Assembly (NCBI GenBank): GCA_002440665.1
Contig: DJUX01000042.1
Coordinates: 1 to 64,000, forward strand
Source of the DNA: Dechloromonas sp. UBA6271
Lineage (GTDB): Bacteria > Pseudomonadota > Gammaproteobacteria > Burkholderiales > Rhodocyclaceae
Length of the DNA stretch: 64,000 nt
Direction: 5' to 3'
This document shows, piece by piece, positions 16,438 through 25,315 of this stretch (position 1 is the stretch's first letter; each line of letters opens with the position of its first letter). The notes under the pieces were generated by a model. The model was not told where the DNA came from, did no database searches, and saw nothing but the letters and a program-made list of their open reading frames with translations. The position numbers and the translations under genes were made by a program.

Positions 16438-17843
16438 GCAAAGCGAAAACAATTGGTTTGGTAGTAGGCGGCTTCGTCGCCGGTGCATTGATCAGCCTGC
16501 ACGTCCCGGCGCTCGCCGAAAAGGACGTCAAGGCGGGCCTTCCCATCGACGAATTGCGCACCTTTGCCGAGGTCTACAGCGCCATCAAGCAGGGCTATGT
16601 CGAGCCGGTCGAAGACAAGACCATGATCAACAATGCCATCTCCGGCATGCTGTCCAACCTCGATCCGCACTCCGCCTATCTCGACGCCGATGCCTTCAAG
16701 GATCTGCAGGTCGGCACCCAAGGCGAATTCGGTGGTCTCGGCATCGAGGTCGGCATGGAAGACGGGTTGGTCAAGGTCGTCTCGCCGATCGAGGATACCC
16801 CGGCCTACCGCGCCGGCGTCAAATCGGGCGACCTGATCTTCAAGCTCGACGACACCCCGGTCAAGGGCCTGACGCTCAGCGAAGCGGTCAAGAAAATGCG
16901 CGGCAAACCAAAGACCTCCATCAGGCTCTCGATCATCCGCAAGGGTGAAACCAAGCCGATCGAACTGACGCTGGTGCGCGAAGTCATCAAGGTCCAGAGC
17001 GTCAAGTCCAAGCTCATCGAGCCCGGCTACGGCTGGGTTCGCATCACGCAATTCCAGGAAAACACCGTCGCCGACCTGGCCAAGGCGCTGACCGCCCTGT
17101 ACAAACAAGGCCCGCTGCAAGGCCTCGTGCTCGACCTGCGCAACGACCCGGGCGGCCTGCTCAACAGCGCCATCGGCGTTTCCGCCGCCTTCCTGCCGCC
17201 CGACGTCAAGGTCGTGTCGACCGACGGCCGCACCGCCGATGCCAAGCAGGATTTCCTCGCCCGGCCGCAGGACTACCTGCGCGGGACGCGCGAAGACCCG
17301 CTCAAGAGCATGCCGATCGAAGCCAAGAAAGTGCCGATGGTGATTCTGATCAACAGCGGCTCGGCCTCGGCCTCCGAGATCGTCGCTGGCGCCCTGCAGG
17401 ACTACAAGCGCGCCGTCATCCTCGGCACCCAGAGCTTCGGCAAGGGATCGGTTCAATCCGTCGTTCCGCTGCCCGGCAACTCGGCCATCAAGCTTACCAC
17501 GGCCCGTTATTACACGCCCGACGGCCGCTCGATCCAGGCCAAGGGCATCGTGCCGGACATCGTCGTCGAGGAAACCCCGAACGGCAACGGCGGTGCCCGC
17601 ATCCGCGAGGCCGACCTCGATCGCCACCTGATCAACGACCGCGAGAAGGAAGCTGCCAAGGATGCGCAAAAGCCGCAGGCAGCCAAACCCGCCGCCAAGC
17701 CGGTCAAGGACAAGAACGGCAAGGACGAAGCTGATGATGAGCCGCTGGAACGTCTGGAATATGCCAGCAAGAAGGATCACCAGTTCCAGCAGGCCCTGAA
17801 TCTTCTCAAGGGTTTGCAGATCATGCAGAATAAAGCCCAGTAG
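16434..17843 (+). CDS. C-terminal processing peptidase, S41 family
   Basis: Periplasmic serine protease of 469 residues. It has an N-terminal signal/anchor (GLVVGGFVAGALISLHVPALA), a PDZ domain at about 80-155 (GLGIEVGMEDGLVKVVSPI) and the S41 core with catalytic Ser in SGSASASEIVAGAL and Lys in SFGKGSVQ. The C-terminal tail is rich in Lys/Ala. The ATG at 16434 overlaps the envC-like stop and is preferred to one five codons upstream. Ctp proteases trim periplasmic substrates and in several bacteria regulate murein hydrolases, consistent with the neighbour. Confidence 0.93.
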   Translation: MSKAKTIGLVVGGFVAGALISLHVPALAEKDVKAGLPIDELRTFAEVYSAIKQGYVEPVEDKTMINNAISGMLSNLDPHSAYLDADAFKDLQVGTQGEFGGLGIEVGMEDGLVKVVSPIEDTPAYRAGVKSGDLIFKLDDTPVKGLTLSEAVKKMRGKPKTSIRLSIIRKGETKPIELTLVREVIKVQSVKSKLIEPGYGWVRITQFQENTVADLAKALTALYKQGPLQGLVLDLRNDPGGLLNSAIGVSAAFLPPDVKVVSTDGRTADAKQDFLARPQDYLRGTREDPLKSMPIEAKKVPMVILINSGSASASEIVAGALQDYKRAVILGTQSFGKGSVQSVVPLPGNSAIKLTTARYYTPDGRSIQAKGIVPDIVVEETPNGNGGARIREADLDRHLINDREKEAAKDAQKPQAAKPAAKPVKDKNGKDEADDEPLERLEYASKKDHQFQQALNLLKGLQIMQNKAQ

Positions 17844-17863
17844 TCCATTCATCGGGAGGGATG

Positions 17864-18265
17864 ATGAACACCGGAGACCTCAAGAAGAAGCGTGAGATCC
17901 TGTTTTCAAAGTTTCCGCCCGGCCAGGTGCCGGAGGCGGCGGACGATCTCAAGCATCTTGAGGAAGTCGATGTCCAGCCGAAATTCGAGAAGCGCTCGGT
18001 CGGCGTCGGCTACGAACTCTCCCAGCATACGCTGCGCGAACTGGATGAACACCTGATCGACAAGGGCTACCATCTTGACAACACCCTGCTGACCAAGCTG
18101 ACCCGGGCGCTGATCTACTACGTCGAGGACACCCAGCTGCACAACATGGGCGCCCCCGAAAAGCGCCTGAAGCGCTCCTCGCAGGAAGCCTACGTCAAGG
18201 CCTGGGAACACCACCCGCACGGCGACCACGACGACACCCCGCCGGAGTGGCGCGAATACAAGTGA
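17864..18265 (+). CDS. Conserved hypothetical protein, 133 aa
   Basis: I do not recognise the family. The product is small, charged and soluble, with no signal or membrane segment. A helical N-terminal half precedes a His/Asp/Glu-rich end (HHPHGDHDDTPPEW). The segment VGVGYELSQHTLRELDEHL followed by YHLDNTLLTKLTRALIYYVEDTQ looks like two amphipathic helices. GGGAGG lies four bases before ATG 17864; an ATG one codon earlier is too close to it. The last bases (GTGA) overlap the start of the MoeB-like gene, so the two are probably co-translated. The His-rich end could bind metal; this is a guess. Confidence 0.75.
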   Translation: MNTGDLKKKREILFSKFPPGQVPEAADDLKHLEEVDVQPKFEKRSVGVGYELSQHTLRELDEHLIDKGYHLDNTLLTKLTRALIYYVEDTQLHNMGAPEKRLKRSSQEAYVKAWEHHPHGDHDDTPPEWREYK

Positions 18266-19089
18266 CGGACGAGCAGCTTCTCCGTTACAGCCGCCACATT
18301 CTGCTGGATGCACTGGGAATCGAGGGACAGGAGCGCATTCTCGCCACCCACGCGCTGATCGTCGGCGCCGGCGGCCTGGGTTCGCCAGCCGCCCTCTACC
18401 TGGCCTCGGCGGGAATCGGCAAGATCACCTTGGTCGACGACGACGCGGTCGACTTCACCAATCTGCAGCGGCAAATCCTCCATACCCAGGCCCGCGTCGG
18501 CATGGCCAAGGCGGAATCGGGACGCCAGGCGCTGGCCGCGATCAATCCCGAAATCGAGATCATTCCCTTGCAGCAGCGCTTGTCCGGTGCGGCACTGGAT
18601 GCACTGGTCGCCAGCACCGACATCGTGCTCGACTGCACCGACAATTTTGCGACGCGCCACGCCATCAACCGCACCTGCGTTCATCACAAGAAGCCGCTGG
18701 TGTCCGGCGCCGCCATTCGCTTCGATGGCCAGATCAGCGTTTACGACCTGCGCCGGGACGACTCACCGTGCTACCACTGCCTGTTTCCCGAAGGCGACGA
18801 TGTCGAGGAAGTCCGCTGTGCGGTGATGGGGGTTTTCGCGCCGCTGACCGGCATTATCGGCACCATGCAGGCGGCCGAGGCCCTGAAGTTGGCGGCCGGT
18901 ATCGGCGAAAGTCTCACGGGGCGCCTGCTGCTGCTCGACGCGCTGGAAATGGAATGGCGTACCGTGAAATTCAGGAAGGACGCCGGCTGTACGGTCTGCG
19001 GTCCTAACGGGGACGCGCAATCAGGCGAATATCTTCGCCGATCTGCCGCAGATCGCGAATCTGCAGGCAGCGTTTGCCGTCCAGCGTAG
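18262..19089 (+). CDS. moeB: MoeB/ThiF/HesA-family adenylyltransferase
   Basis: E1-like enzyme that adenylates the C-terminal Gly-Gly of a sulfur-carrier protein (MoaD or ThiS). Seen: the ATP-binding GAGGLGSPAALYLASAG, the DxxNLQRQ-type loop DFTNLQRQILH, the zinc cysteines CYHC and CTVC, and the SGAAIRFDGQ segment. The GTG at 18262 overlaps the upstream stop (GTGA). At 275 residues it is about 25 longer than usual: after CTVCG the reading runs into the convergent ribD, and the last 28 codons are antisense to the ribD 3' end. MoeB versus ThiF cannot be settled by sequence alone. Confidence 0.9.
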   Translation: MTDEQLLRYSRHILLDALGIEGQERILATHALIVGAGGLGSPAALYLASAGIGKITLVDDDAVDFTNLQRQILHTQARVGMAKAESGRQALAAINPEIEIIPLQQRLSGAALDALVASTDIVLDCTDNFATRHAINRTCVHHKKPLVSGAAIRFDGQISVYDLRRDDSPCYHCLFPEGDDVEEVRCAVMGVFAPLTGIIGTMQAAEALKLAAGIGESLTGRLLLLDALEMEWRTVKFRKDAGCTVCGPNGDAQSGEYLRRSAADRESAGSVCRPA

Positions 19090-20092
19090 TCAGTTCGGGC
19101 AGGTTGAAGAGGCCGCTCGCCGCGTGGCCAATCAGGCAGGGCGCCAGATAGAGCAGCAGTTCATCGACCAGCCGCTCGCGCAGCAAGGAGCCGTTCAACT
19201 TGAACCCCGCCTCGGCGTGCACCTCGTTGATGCCGCGCCGACCAAGTTCTTCGAGCAGATCCTTCAATTCAACCTTGCCGGCCGCATTCGGTAAAACCAG
19301 CACTTCAGCACCAACCGAACGCAGCAAATTTGCCCTTTTTTCATCGTCGACCGCAGCAGCGATCAGCACCCGGCCGCCTTGCAGGATGCGCGCAGTGAGC
19401 GGCGTCTCCAGCTTGCTGTCGACGACGACGCGCAGCGGCTGGCGGGTCGTAGCGACAGCGCGCACATTCAGTTGCGGATCGTCGTCGCGCACAGTACCGA
19501 TGCCGGTCAGGATGGCGCAAGCCCGGGCGCGCCAGCGATGGCCGTCCTGCCGCGCATCGGGCCCGGTAAACCACTGGCTGACGCCGTTGTTGAGCGCCGT
19601 CTTGCCATCCAGACTGGCGGCAGCCTTCAGGCGCAGCCACGGGCGGCCGCGGGTCATGCGCGAGACGAAACCGATGTTCAGTTCGCGCGCTTCGCTTTCG
19701 AGCAGGCCACTCGCCGTCTCGATACCGGCGGCCCGCAGCATGGCCAGCCCCTGGCCGGCCACCAGCGGGTTGGGGTCGCTCATCGCCGCCACGACACGCG
19801 AGACACCGGCTGCGACCAGCGCCTCAGCGCAGGGCGGCGTGCGGCCATGATGGCTGCACGGCTCCAGTGTCACGTAAGCCGTGGCACCGCGCGCCAGTTC
19901 GCCGGCGGCGCGCAGGGCATGGACTTCGGCGTGCGGCTCGCCAGCCTTCTCGTGCCAGCCTTCGCCGACGATTTTGCCGTCGCGCACCAGCACGCAGCCG
20001 ACTCGCGGATTGGGCGAAGTCGTCCACAAGCCATGCTCGGCCAGTTGCAGGGCGCGCGCCATCATGCCGTGGTCGACGGCGCTGAAGCTCAT
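19004..20092 (-). CDS. ribD: Bifunctional riboflavin biosynthesis protein RibD
   Basis: Deaminates and then reduces the pyrimidine intermediate of riboflavin synthesis. The 362-residue chain has a zinc deaminase domain (HAEVHAL, then PCSHHGRTPPC) at about 1-145 and a dihydrofolate-reductase-like domain at about 150-362, with LKAAASLDGKTAL and the NADPH-site GIGTVRDDDPQLNVR. The ATG overlaps the nrdR stop. Its 3' end overlaps the moeB-like gene on the other strand by 86 bases. Confidence 0.96.
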   Translation of the reverse strand: MSFSAVDHGMMARALQLAEHGLWTTSPNPRVGCVLVRDGKIVGEGWHEKAGEPHAEVHALRAAGELARGATAYVTLEPCSHHGRTPPCAEALVAAGVSRVVAAMSDPNPLVAGQGLAMLRAAGIETASGLLESEARELNIGFVSRMTRGRPWLRLKAAASLDGKTALNNGVSQWFTGPDARQDGHRWRARACAILTGIGTVRDDDPQLNVRAVATTRQPLRVVVDSKLETPLTARILQGGRVLIAAAVDDEKRANLLRSVGAEVLVLPNAAGKVELKDLLEELGRRGINEVHAEAGFKLNGSLLRERLVDELLLYLAPCLIGHAASGLFNLPELTTLDGKRCLQIRDLRQIGEDIRLIARPR

Positions 20093-20553
20093 TTTTTCCT
20101 GGGGGTCGGCGAGACTTCGCGGATGGCCCTGGAGAAGGCATCCACGTCTTCGAAATTGCGATAGACCGAGGCGAAGCGGATGTAGGCCACCTTGTCCAGC
20201 TTCTTCAGCTCGCGCATCACCAGCTCGCCCAACTGCTGCGTGCTCACTTCGCGCTCGCCGGCAGCAAGCAGGCGCTCCTCAATATCGGCCACCGCGGCAT
20301 CGACCGACTCCATCGACACCGGCCGCTTGCGCAAGGCCAGTTCGAGGCTGGCGCGCAGCTTGCCGCGACTGAACTCGGTGCGCAGGCCGTTCTTCTTGAC
20401 TACCTGCGGCAGCTGGATTTCGGCCCGCTCGTAGGTCGTGAAGCGTTTGTCGCAGGCATTGCACTTTCTGCGGCGACGAACGATGTCGCCTTCGTCGCTC
20501 AGACGGGTATCGACGACTGCCGTTTCGTCATGGCCGCAGAAAGGGCATTTCAC
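20089..20553 (-). CDS. nrdR: Transcriptional repressor NrdR
   Basis: Zinc-ribbon/ATP-cone repressor of ribonucleotide reductase genes; 154 residues. Zinc ribbon cysteines are CPFC and CNAC, with VDTR and the Arg-rich RRRRKC between them. The ATP-cone follows at about 48-138 (KKNGLRTEFSRGKLRASLELA). Order glyA-nrdR-ribD on one strand is a common betaproteobacterial operon; overlaps ribD by four bases and follows glyA by six. Confidence 0.97.
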   Translation of the reverse strand: MKCPFCGHDETAVVDTRLSDEGDIVRRRRKCNACDKRFTTYERAEIQLPQVVKKNGLRTEFSRGKLRASLELALRKRPVSMESVDAAVADIEERLLAAGEREVSTQQLGELVMRELKKLDKVAYIRFASVYRNFEDVDAFSRAIREVSPTPRKK

Positions 20554-20559
20554 GGCGCC

Positions 20560-21810
20560 TTAGGCTCCGTATACCGGGAACTTCCTGCACAGTTCCGAAA
20601 CCTTGGCGCGCACCTTGGCGGCCACCGCTTCGTCGTTCGGCGCATCGAGGATATCTGCAACCAGATGGGCGACCGTCTCGGCCTCGATCTCGGTGAACCC
20701 TCGCGTCGTCATCGCCGGCGAACCGATGCGGATGCCGGAAGTGACGAACGGCTTCTGCGGATCATTCGGGATGCCGTTCTTGTTGACCGTGATATGGGCG
20801 CGGCCGAGGGCGGCTTCCGCTTCCTTGCCGGTGATGTTCTTGGCACGCAGGTCGAGCAGGAAGACGTGGCTTTCGGTGCGGCCGGAGACGACGCGCAGGC
20901 CGCGCTCCTCGGCCAGCACGCGAGCCATGACGCGGGCGTTGGCGATGACCTGTTCCTGATAGTTGCGGAAGCCCGGCGTCGCCGCCTCCTTGAAGGCCGT
21001 CGCCTTGGCGGCGATGACGTGCATCAGCGGGCCGCCCTGCAGGCCGGGGAAGATGGCGGAATTGATCGCCTTCTCGTGCTCGGCCTTCATCAGGATGATG
21101 CCGCCGCGCGGGCCGCGCAGGGTCTTGTGCGTGGTCGAGGTGACGACGTCGGCGAAGGGCACCGGGTTCGGATAGAAACCGGCGGCGATCAGGCCGGCGT
21201 AGTGCGCCATATCGACCATGAAGATGGCGCCGATTTCCTTCGCCACCTTGGCGAAGCGCTCGAAGTCGATACGCAGCGAATAAGCCGAGGCGCCGGCGAT
21301 GATCAGGCGCGGCTTGTGTTCGCGGGCCAGCGCTTCCATCTTGTCGTAATCGATTTCTTCCTTTTCATCGAGGCCGTAGGAAACGACGTTGAACCACTTG
21401 CCGGACATGTTGAGCGCCATGCCGTGGGTCAGGTGGCCGCCTTCGGCTAGGCTCATGCCCATGATGGTGTCGCCGGGCTTGCAGAAAGCCATCAGCACGG
21501 CCTGGTTTGCCTGCGAACCCGAGTTCGGCTGAACATTGGCGGCTTCGGCGCCGAACAGTTTCTTCAGGCGGTCGATGGCCAGTTGCTCGGCGACATCGAC
21601 GTGTTCGCAGCCGCCGTAGTAGCGCTTTCCGGGGTAGCCTTCGGCATATTTGTTGGTGAGCTGGGAGCCCTGGGCTTCCATGACGGCCTTGCTCACGTAG
21701 TTTTCGGACGCGATCAGTTCGATGTGGTCTTCCTGACGCTGGACTTCGGCCTGAACGGCTTGCCAGAGTTCGGGATCAACTTTTGCCAGGGTATCTTTCG
21801 CGGAAAACAT
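20560..21810 (-). CDS. glyA: Serine hydroxymethyltransferase
   Basis: PLP enzyme interconverting serine and glycine with tetrahydrofolate; supplies one-carbon units (see thyA in this window). Length 416 is standard. The PLP-lysine motif VVTSTTHKTLRGPRGG, the N-terminal ELIASENYVS and GYPGKRYYGGCE are all present. The 38-base gap upstream holds no recognisable glycine riboswitch, so any such control would have to lie elsewhere. Confidence 0.98.
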   Translation of the reverse strand: MFSAKDTLAKVDPELWQAVQAEVQRQEDHIELIASENYVSKAVMEAQGSQLTNKYAEGYPGKRYYGGCEHVDVAEQLAIDRLKKLFGAEAANVQPNSGSQANQAVLMAFCKPGDTIMGMSLAEGGHLTHGMALNMSGKWFNVVSYGLDEKEEIDYDKMEALAREHKPRLIIAGASAYSLRIDFERFAKVAKEIGAIFMVDMAHYAGLIAAGFYPNPVPFADVVTSTTHKTLRGPRGGIILMKAEHEKAINSAIFPGLQGGPLMHVIAAKATAFKEAATPGFRNYQEQVIANARVMARVLAEERGLRVVSGRTESHVFLLDLRAKNITGKEAEAALGRAHITVNKNGIPNDPQKPFVTSGIRIGSPAMTTRGFTEIEAETVAHLVADILDAPNDEAVAAKVRAKVSELCRKFPVYGA

Positions 21811-21849
21811 GGGGAATGCCTCAAGCCATTGAAAAGGGCGGAAATTTTA

Positions 21850-22506
21850 TCACGAAGGCAACTCGTCGAGGGCGCCAGCTTCCAGGTGCGCGGTTTCGCC
21901 CCAGGTTTCGATGCGCCAGCGGCCGTCGACCGCAGCAATCCAGTTGAGGCCGGCGTTGGGAATCAGGAAATCGCGCGGCGCCTCCAGCGGGTTGCCGCGC
22001 ACGAAGCGATTGACGATGTCGAGGACGCCGCCATGCAGGACGACGGCAATGTTCTGCCCGGGGTGTGCCGCGGCCAGTTCCTGCAGTTTGCCGGTGACCC
22101 GGGCATACATGTCGCGCAGGCTTTCGCCGTTCTCGAAGTCGTAGCTGGCATTGCGCCCTTCGAAGGCGGCGTAGCCGTCCGGATACCTTGCCCTGGCGTC
22201 GGCGTAAGTCAGTCCCTCGAAGACGCCATAACGGCGTTCGCGCATTTGCGGCACGGCGCTCGGCGGCAGAGACAGCGCTTCGCCGATGGCCTGTGCCGTA
22301 GTCCAGGCGCGCTTGAGGTCGCTGCTGTAAAGCGCGACGATGCCGGCCGTTCTCAGCCAGCGCCCGGCCGCCGCCGCCTGGCGCAGCCCCGTTGCGTTAA
22401 GGCCGATATCGATCTGCCCCTGGATGCGCCGTTCGGCATTCCATGCGGTCTCGCCGTGGCGCACCAGGCAGATGCGGGTTGGCCGATTTGTAGGGATTTC
22501 CACCAT
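21850..22506 (-). CDS. Histidine phosphatase (phosphoglycerate mutase-like) family protein
   Basis: A 218-residue phosphatase of the RHG superfamily. The catalytic motif LVRHGETAWNAERRIQGQ, the second Arg region YSSDLKRAWTTAQAI, the Glu in MRERRYGVFEGL and the second His in VVLHGGVLDIV are all present. The pattern fits GpmB/CobC-like cofactor-independent phosphatases rather than the larger glycolytic GpmA. The start at 22506 (ATG) gives a natural N-terminus; longer in-frame readings upstream run into the divergent dctQ region. Substrate unknown. Confidence 0.88.
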   Translation of the reverse strand: MVEIPTNRPTRICLVRHGETAWNAERRIQGQIDIGLNATGLRQAAAAGRWLRTAGIVALYSSDLKRAWTTAQAIGEALSLPPSAVPQMRERRYGVFEGLTYADARARYPDGYAAFEGRNASYDFENGESLRDMYARVTGKLQELAAAHPGQNIAVVLHGGVLDIVNRFVRGNPLEAPRDFLIPNAGLNWIAAVDGRWRIETWGETAHLEAGALDELPS

Positions 22507-22609
22507 GTTCGATCCATGACCTTCGCGGTAAATTGCGTCCGGTAGGATTTCCCATTTATCCCGGACACCGTTAGAAGCCGGGCATTTTATCAACCGAGGA
22601 GGACTTTTC

Positions 22610-23203
22610 GTGACCCTTCTGCTCAAGCTCTCGCAGCTGATCGACTGGCTCAACGAGCGGGTCGGCAAAGGCGCGTTCTGGCTGGTGCTGATCATGACCG
22701 TCATCAGCGCCGGCAACGCCGTCGTCCGTTTCACCGTCAACTACAGCTCGAACGGCCTGCTGGAAATCCAGTGGTACCTGTTCGCGGCGATTTTCATGCT
22801 CTGTTCGCCTTATACGCTGCAAAAGAACGAGCACGTCCGTATCGACGTCATCTCCAGCCGATTTTCCCCGCGCGGCCTGGCAGTGATCGACATCATCGGC
22901 ACCCTGTTTTTCCTGCTGCCGATGGTCATCGTGGTGCTGTGGCTCTCCCTGCCGCTGGTCGCCGATTCGTACCACATCAATGAGATGTCCTCCAATGCCG
23001 GCGGCCTGATCCGCTGGCCGGTCAAGATTTTGCTGCCGATCGGCTTCGCGCTGCTCGCACTGCAGGGCGTCTCCGAACTGATCAAGCGCATCGCTTTCCT
23101 GGCCGGGATGATCGACGACCCCAACGCGAAGGAAAAGGCGCCGACTCCCGAAGAAGAACTGGCCGCCGCGATTGCCGCCGCCAAAGCCAAGGAGGCCAAA
23201 TGA
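22610..23203 (+). CDS. dctQ: TRAP transporter small permease (DctQ)
   Basis: Four-helix small membrane subunit of a tripartite ATP-independent transporter. The 197-residue protein has helices at about 20-42, 50-70, 92-115 and 135-155, with the DctQ segment LEIQWYLFAAIFMLCSPYTL. It carries an Ala/Lys/Glu-rich cytoplasmic tail longer than usual. The GTG start has a strong GAGGAGG six bases upstream. Overlaps dctM by four bases. It lies divergent to the phosphatase gene. Confidence 0.93.
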   Translation: MTLLLKLSQLIDWLNERVGKGAFWLVLIMTVISAGNAVVRFTVNYSSNGLLEIQWYLFAAIFMLCSPYTLQKNEHVRIDVISSRFSPRGLAVIDIIGTLFFLLPMVIVVLWLSLPLVADSYHINEMSSNAGGLIRWPVKILLPIGFALLALQGVSELIKRIAFLAGMIDDPNAKEKAPTPEEELAAAIAAAKAKEAK

Positions 23204-24672
23204 TGGCGGAATTCATTATTGCCAACATGGCGCCGCTGATGTTCGGCGCGCTCGTCCTGTTCATGCTGTTCGGCTACCCGGTTGCCTTCGCGCTGGCCGC
23301 CAACGGCATCGTGTTCGGCCTGATCGGCATCGAACTCGGCCTGCTCACACCCGCCCTGTTTCAGGCCCTGCCCGAACGCATCTTCGGGATCATGGCCAAC
23401 GACACGCTGCTCGCCATCCCGTTTTTCACCTTCATGGGGCTGATACTTGAGCGCTCAGGCATGGCCGAGGATCTGCTCGACACCATCGGCCAGTTGTTCG
23501 GCCCGATTCGCGGCGGCCTTGCGTTCGCGGTCATCTTCGTCGGCGCCCTGCTCGCCGCGACGACCGGCGTCGTCGCCGCCTCGGTGATCTCGATGGGCCT
23601 GATCTCGCTGCCCATCATGATCCGCTACGGCTACGACAAGCGTTTGGCTTCGGGTGTCATTGCTGCCTCCGGAACGCTGGCGCAGATCATTCCGCCGTCG
23701 CTGGTGCTGATCATCATGGCCGACCAGCTCGGCCGTTCTGTCGGCGACATGTACGAAGGTGCAATTTACCCTGCCCTCGTGCTGACCGGCCTTTACGTCG
23801 GCTACGTCATCATCCTCACCCTGATCAAGCCCAACGCCGCCCCGGCCCTGCCGCCGGAGGCACGTACGCTGCGCGGCGTCAAGCTCGGGGTACGCGTCAT
23901 CACCACGATGGTCCCGCCACTGCTGCTGATCTTCCTCGTACTCGGCACCATCTTCCTCGGCATCGCGACGCCGACCGAAGGCGGCGCCATGGGCGCCACC
24001 GGCGCGCTGATCCTGGCCATCATGCGCAAGCGGCTCAGCTTCAAGCTGCTCAAGCAGGCGATGGCGACCACCGGCAAGCTCTCATCGTTCGTGATCTTCA
24101 TTCTGGTCGGCTCGACGGTCTTTGGTCTGGTCTTCCGTGCGGTCAACGGTGATCTCTGGGTCGAACACCTGCTGCTCGGCCTGCCGGGCGGCCAGGCGGG
24201 CTTCCTGATCGTCGTCAACATCATGGTCTTCCTGCTCGCGTTCTTCCTCGACTTTTTCGAGCTGTCGTTCATCATCGTGCCGCTGCTGGCACCGGTGGCG
24301 GACAAGCTGGGGATCGACCTGGTCTGGTTCGGCGTACTGCTCGCGGTCAACATGCAGACTTCCTTCATGCACCCGCCCTTCGGCTTCGCCCTGTTCTACC
24401 TGCGCTCGGTGGCGCCGGCCTCGGTCAAGACGACAGACATCTACTGGGGTGCCATACCCTTCGTCTGCATCCAGATCATCATGGTCGCCATCATCATCAT
24501 CTTCCCGAACATCGTCAGCTACGGCGATCCGGAGGCACGCGCGAAGACAGAACAGAGCGCGCCGCTCGATCTCGACACCATGATGCAGTCGCCTGACAGC
24601 GGCGACAGTGGCGGCGAGCAGAAGGACGGCGGCGAAGCGGAAATGCTCAAGAACCTGCAAAGCGACAAATAG
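23200..24672 (+). CDS. dctM: TRAP transporter large permease (DctM)
   Basis: Large 12-helix subunit driving solute uptake with a Na+ or H+ gradient. The 490 residues include the DctM signatures GGLAFAVIFVGALLAATTGVVAA, IIPPSLVLIIMADQLG and TPTEGGAMGATGA. A hydrophilic Asp/Gly/Ser-rich tail (about 445-490) is longer than in dicarboxylate DctM (about 430). The related 2-oxo/aromatic-acid TRAP systems have similar long subunits. Probably works with one or both of the DctP paralogs at 25365-27707. Confidence 0.95.
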   Translation: MMAEFIIANMAPLMFGALVLFMLFGYPVAFALAANGIVFGLIGIELGLLTPALFQALPERIFGIMANDTLLAIPFFTFMGLILERSGMAEDLLDTIGQLFGPIRGGLAFAVIFVGALLAATTGVVAASVISMGLISLPIMIRYGYDKRLASGVIAASGTLAQIIPPSLVLIIMADQLGRSVGDMYEGAIYPALVLTGLYVGYVIILTLIKPNAAPALPPEARTLRGVKLGVRVITTMVPPLLLIFLVLGTIFLGIATPTEGGAMGATGALILAIMRKRLSFKLLKQAMATTGKLSSFVIFILVGSTVFGLVFRAVNGDLWVEHLLLGLPGGQAGFLIVVNIMVFLLAFFLDFFELSFIIVPLLAPVADKLGIDLVWFGVLLAVNMQTSFMHPPFGFALFYLRSVAPASVKTTDIYWGAIPFVCIQIIMVAIIIIFPNIVSYGDPEARAKTEQSAPLDLDTMMQSPDSGDSGGEQKDGGEAEMLKNLQSDK

Positions 24673-24692
24673 TCGTCCGCGACACACCAATC

Positions 24693-24713
24693 AAACGGGG
24701 CTTCGGCCCCGTT
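24693..24713 (+). terminator. Rho-independent terminator of dctQM
   Basis: A nine-base-pair stem AAACGGGGC / GCCCCGTTT around a TTCG tetraloop, 20 bases after the dctM stop, followed by a T-containing run (TTTCTCGTT). Confidence 0.85.
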
Positions 24714-24761
24714 TCTCGTTCCGCATAGGCATTTTCAATGGCGCCGATATGCAATCCCGAT

Positions 24762-24790
24762 TTGAAAACAGCCCTCCGGGCTGTCACAAT
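24762..24790 (+). promoter_or_regulatory. dps promoter with palindromic spacer
   Basis: TTGAAA at 24762-24767 and CACAAT at 24785-24790 are separated by exactly 17 bases, the ideal sigma-70 distance. The spacer 24768-24784 is itself a perfect inverted repeat (ACAGCCC-TCC-GGGCTGT). The predicted start point is about 30 bases before the dps ATG. A repressor bound there would block the promoter directly. Confidence 0.55.
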
Positions 24791-24825
24791 GAAGGCACCG
24801 TATCATTAGCCGAAGGAAAACTGTC

Positions 24826-25290
24826 ATGGATATCGGAATCACCAAGAAGGATCGCGAAAAGATCGCCGACGGGCTGTCCCACCTGCTCGCCGATTCATTC
24901 ACCCTCTACCTGAAGACGCACAACTTCCACTGGAACGTCACCGGGCCGATGTTCAACACCTTGCACGTGATGTTCATGGATCAATACACCGAGTTGTGGA
25001 ACGCGCTCGACATGATCGCGGAGCGGATTCGTGCCTTGGGCGTGGCCGCCCCCGGCTCCTTCAGCGAGTTCGCCAAACTGACGGTAATCAAGGAAAGCGA
25101 AGGCACGCCCAGCGCCACCGAGATGATCAAGCAACTGGTCGCCGGCCAGGAAGCGGTGACCAAGACCGCGCGCAGCATCTTCCCGATCGTCGACAAGGCC
25201 GGTGACGAACCGACCGCCGACCTGCTGACTCAGCGCATGCAGATTCACGAGAAAAACGCCTGGATGCTGCGCAGCCTGCTGGAAAGCTGA
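24826..25290 (+). CDS. dps: DNA-protecting ferritin-like protein Dps
   Basis: Dodecameric iron-storing protein of 154 residues that oxidises Fe(II) with peroxide. The ferroxidase ligands appear in THNFHWNVTGP (His), FMDQYTELWNALDMIAERI (Asp/Glu), the classical Dps pattern. Length is normal and there is a GAAGGA ribosome site about ten bases before ATG. It lies between two TRAP loci without sharing their transcripts, being flanked by terminators on both sides. Confidence 0.95.
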   Translation: MDIGITKKDREKIADGLSHLLADSFTLYLKTHNFHWNVTGPMFNTLHVMFMDQYTELWNALDMIAERIRALGVAAPGSFSEFAKLTVIKESEGTPSATEMIKQLVAGQEAVTKTARSIFPIVDKAGDEPTADLLTQRMQIHEKNAWMLRSLLES

Positions 25291-25315
25291 ACGTCGCACC
25301 AGTAGTCGCAAGGCA

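Noticed and set aside
16269..17852. A 527-codon reading opposite the S41 protease
   Set aside because: It is the complement of a clear S41 coding frame and has the His/Asp/Gly-rich composition typical of antisense shadows in GC-rich DNA.
21811..21849. Glycine riboswitch upstream of glyA
   Set aside because: Only 38 bases separate glyA from the next gene, too short for one, and no matching motif is visible further up.
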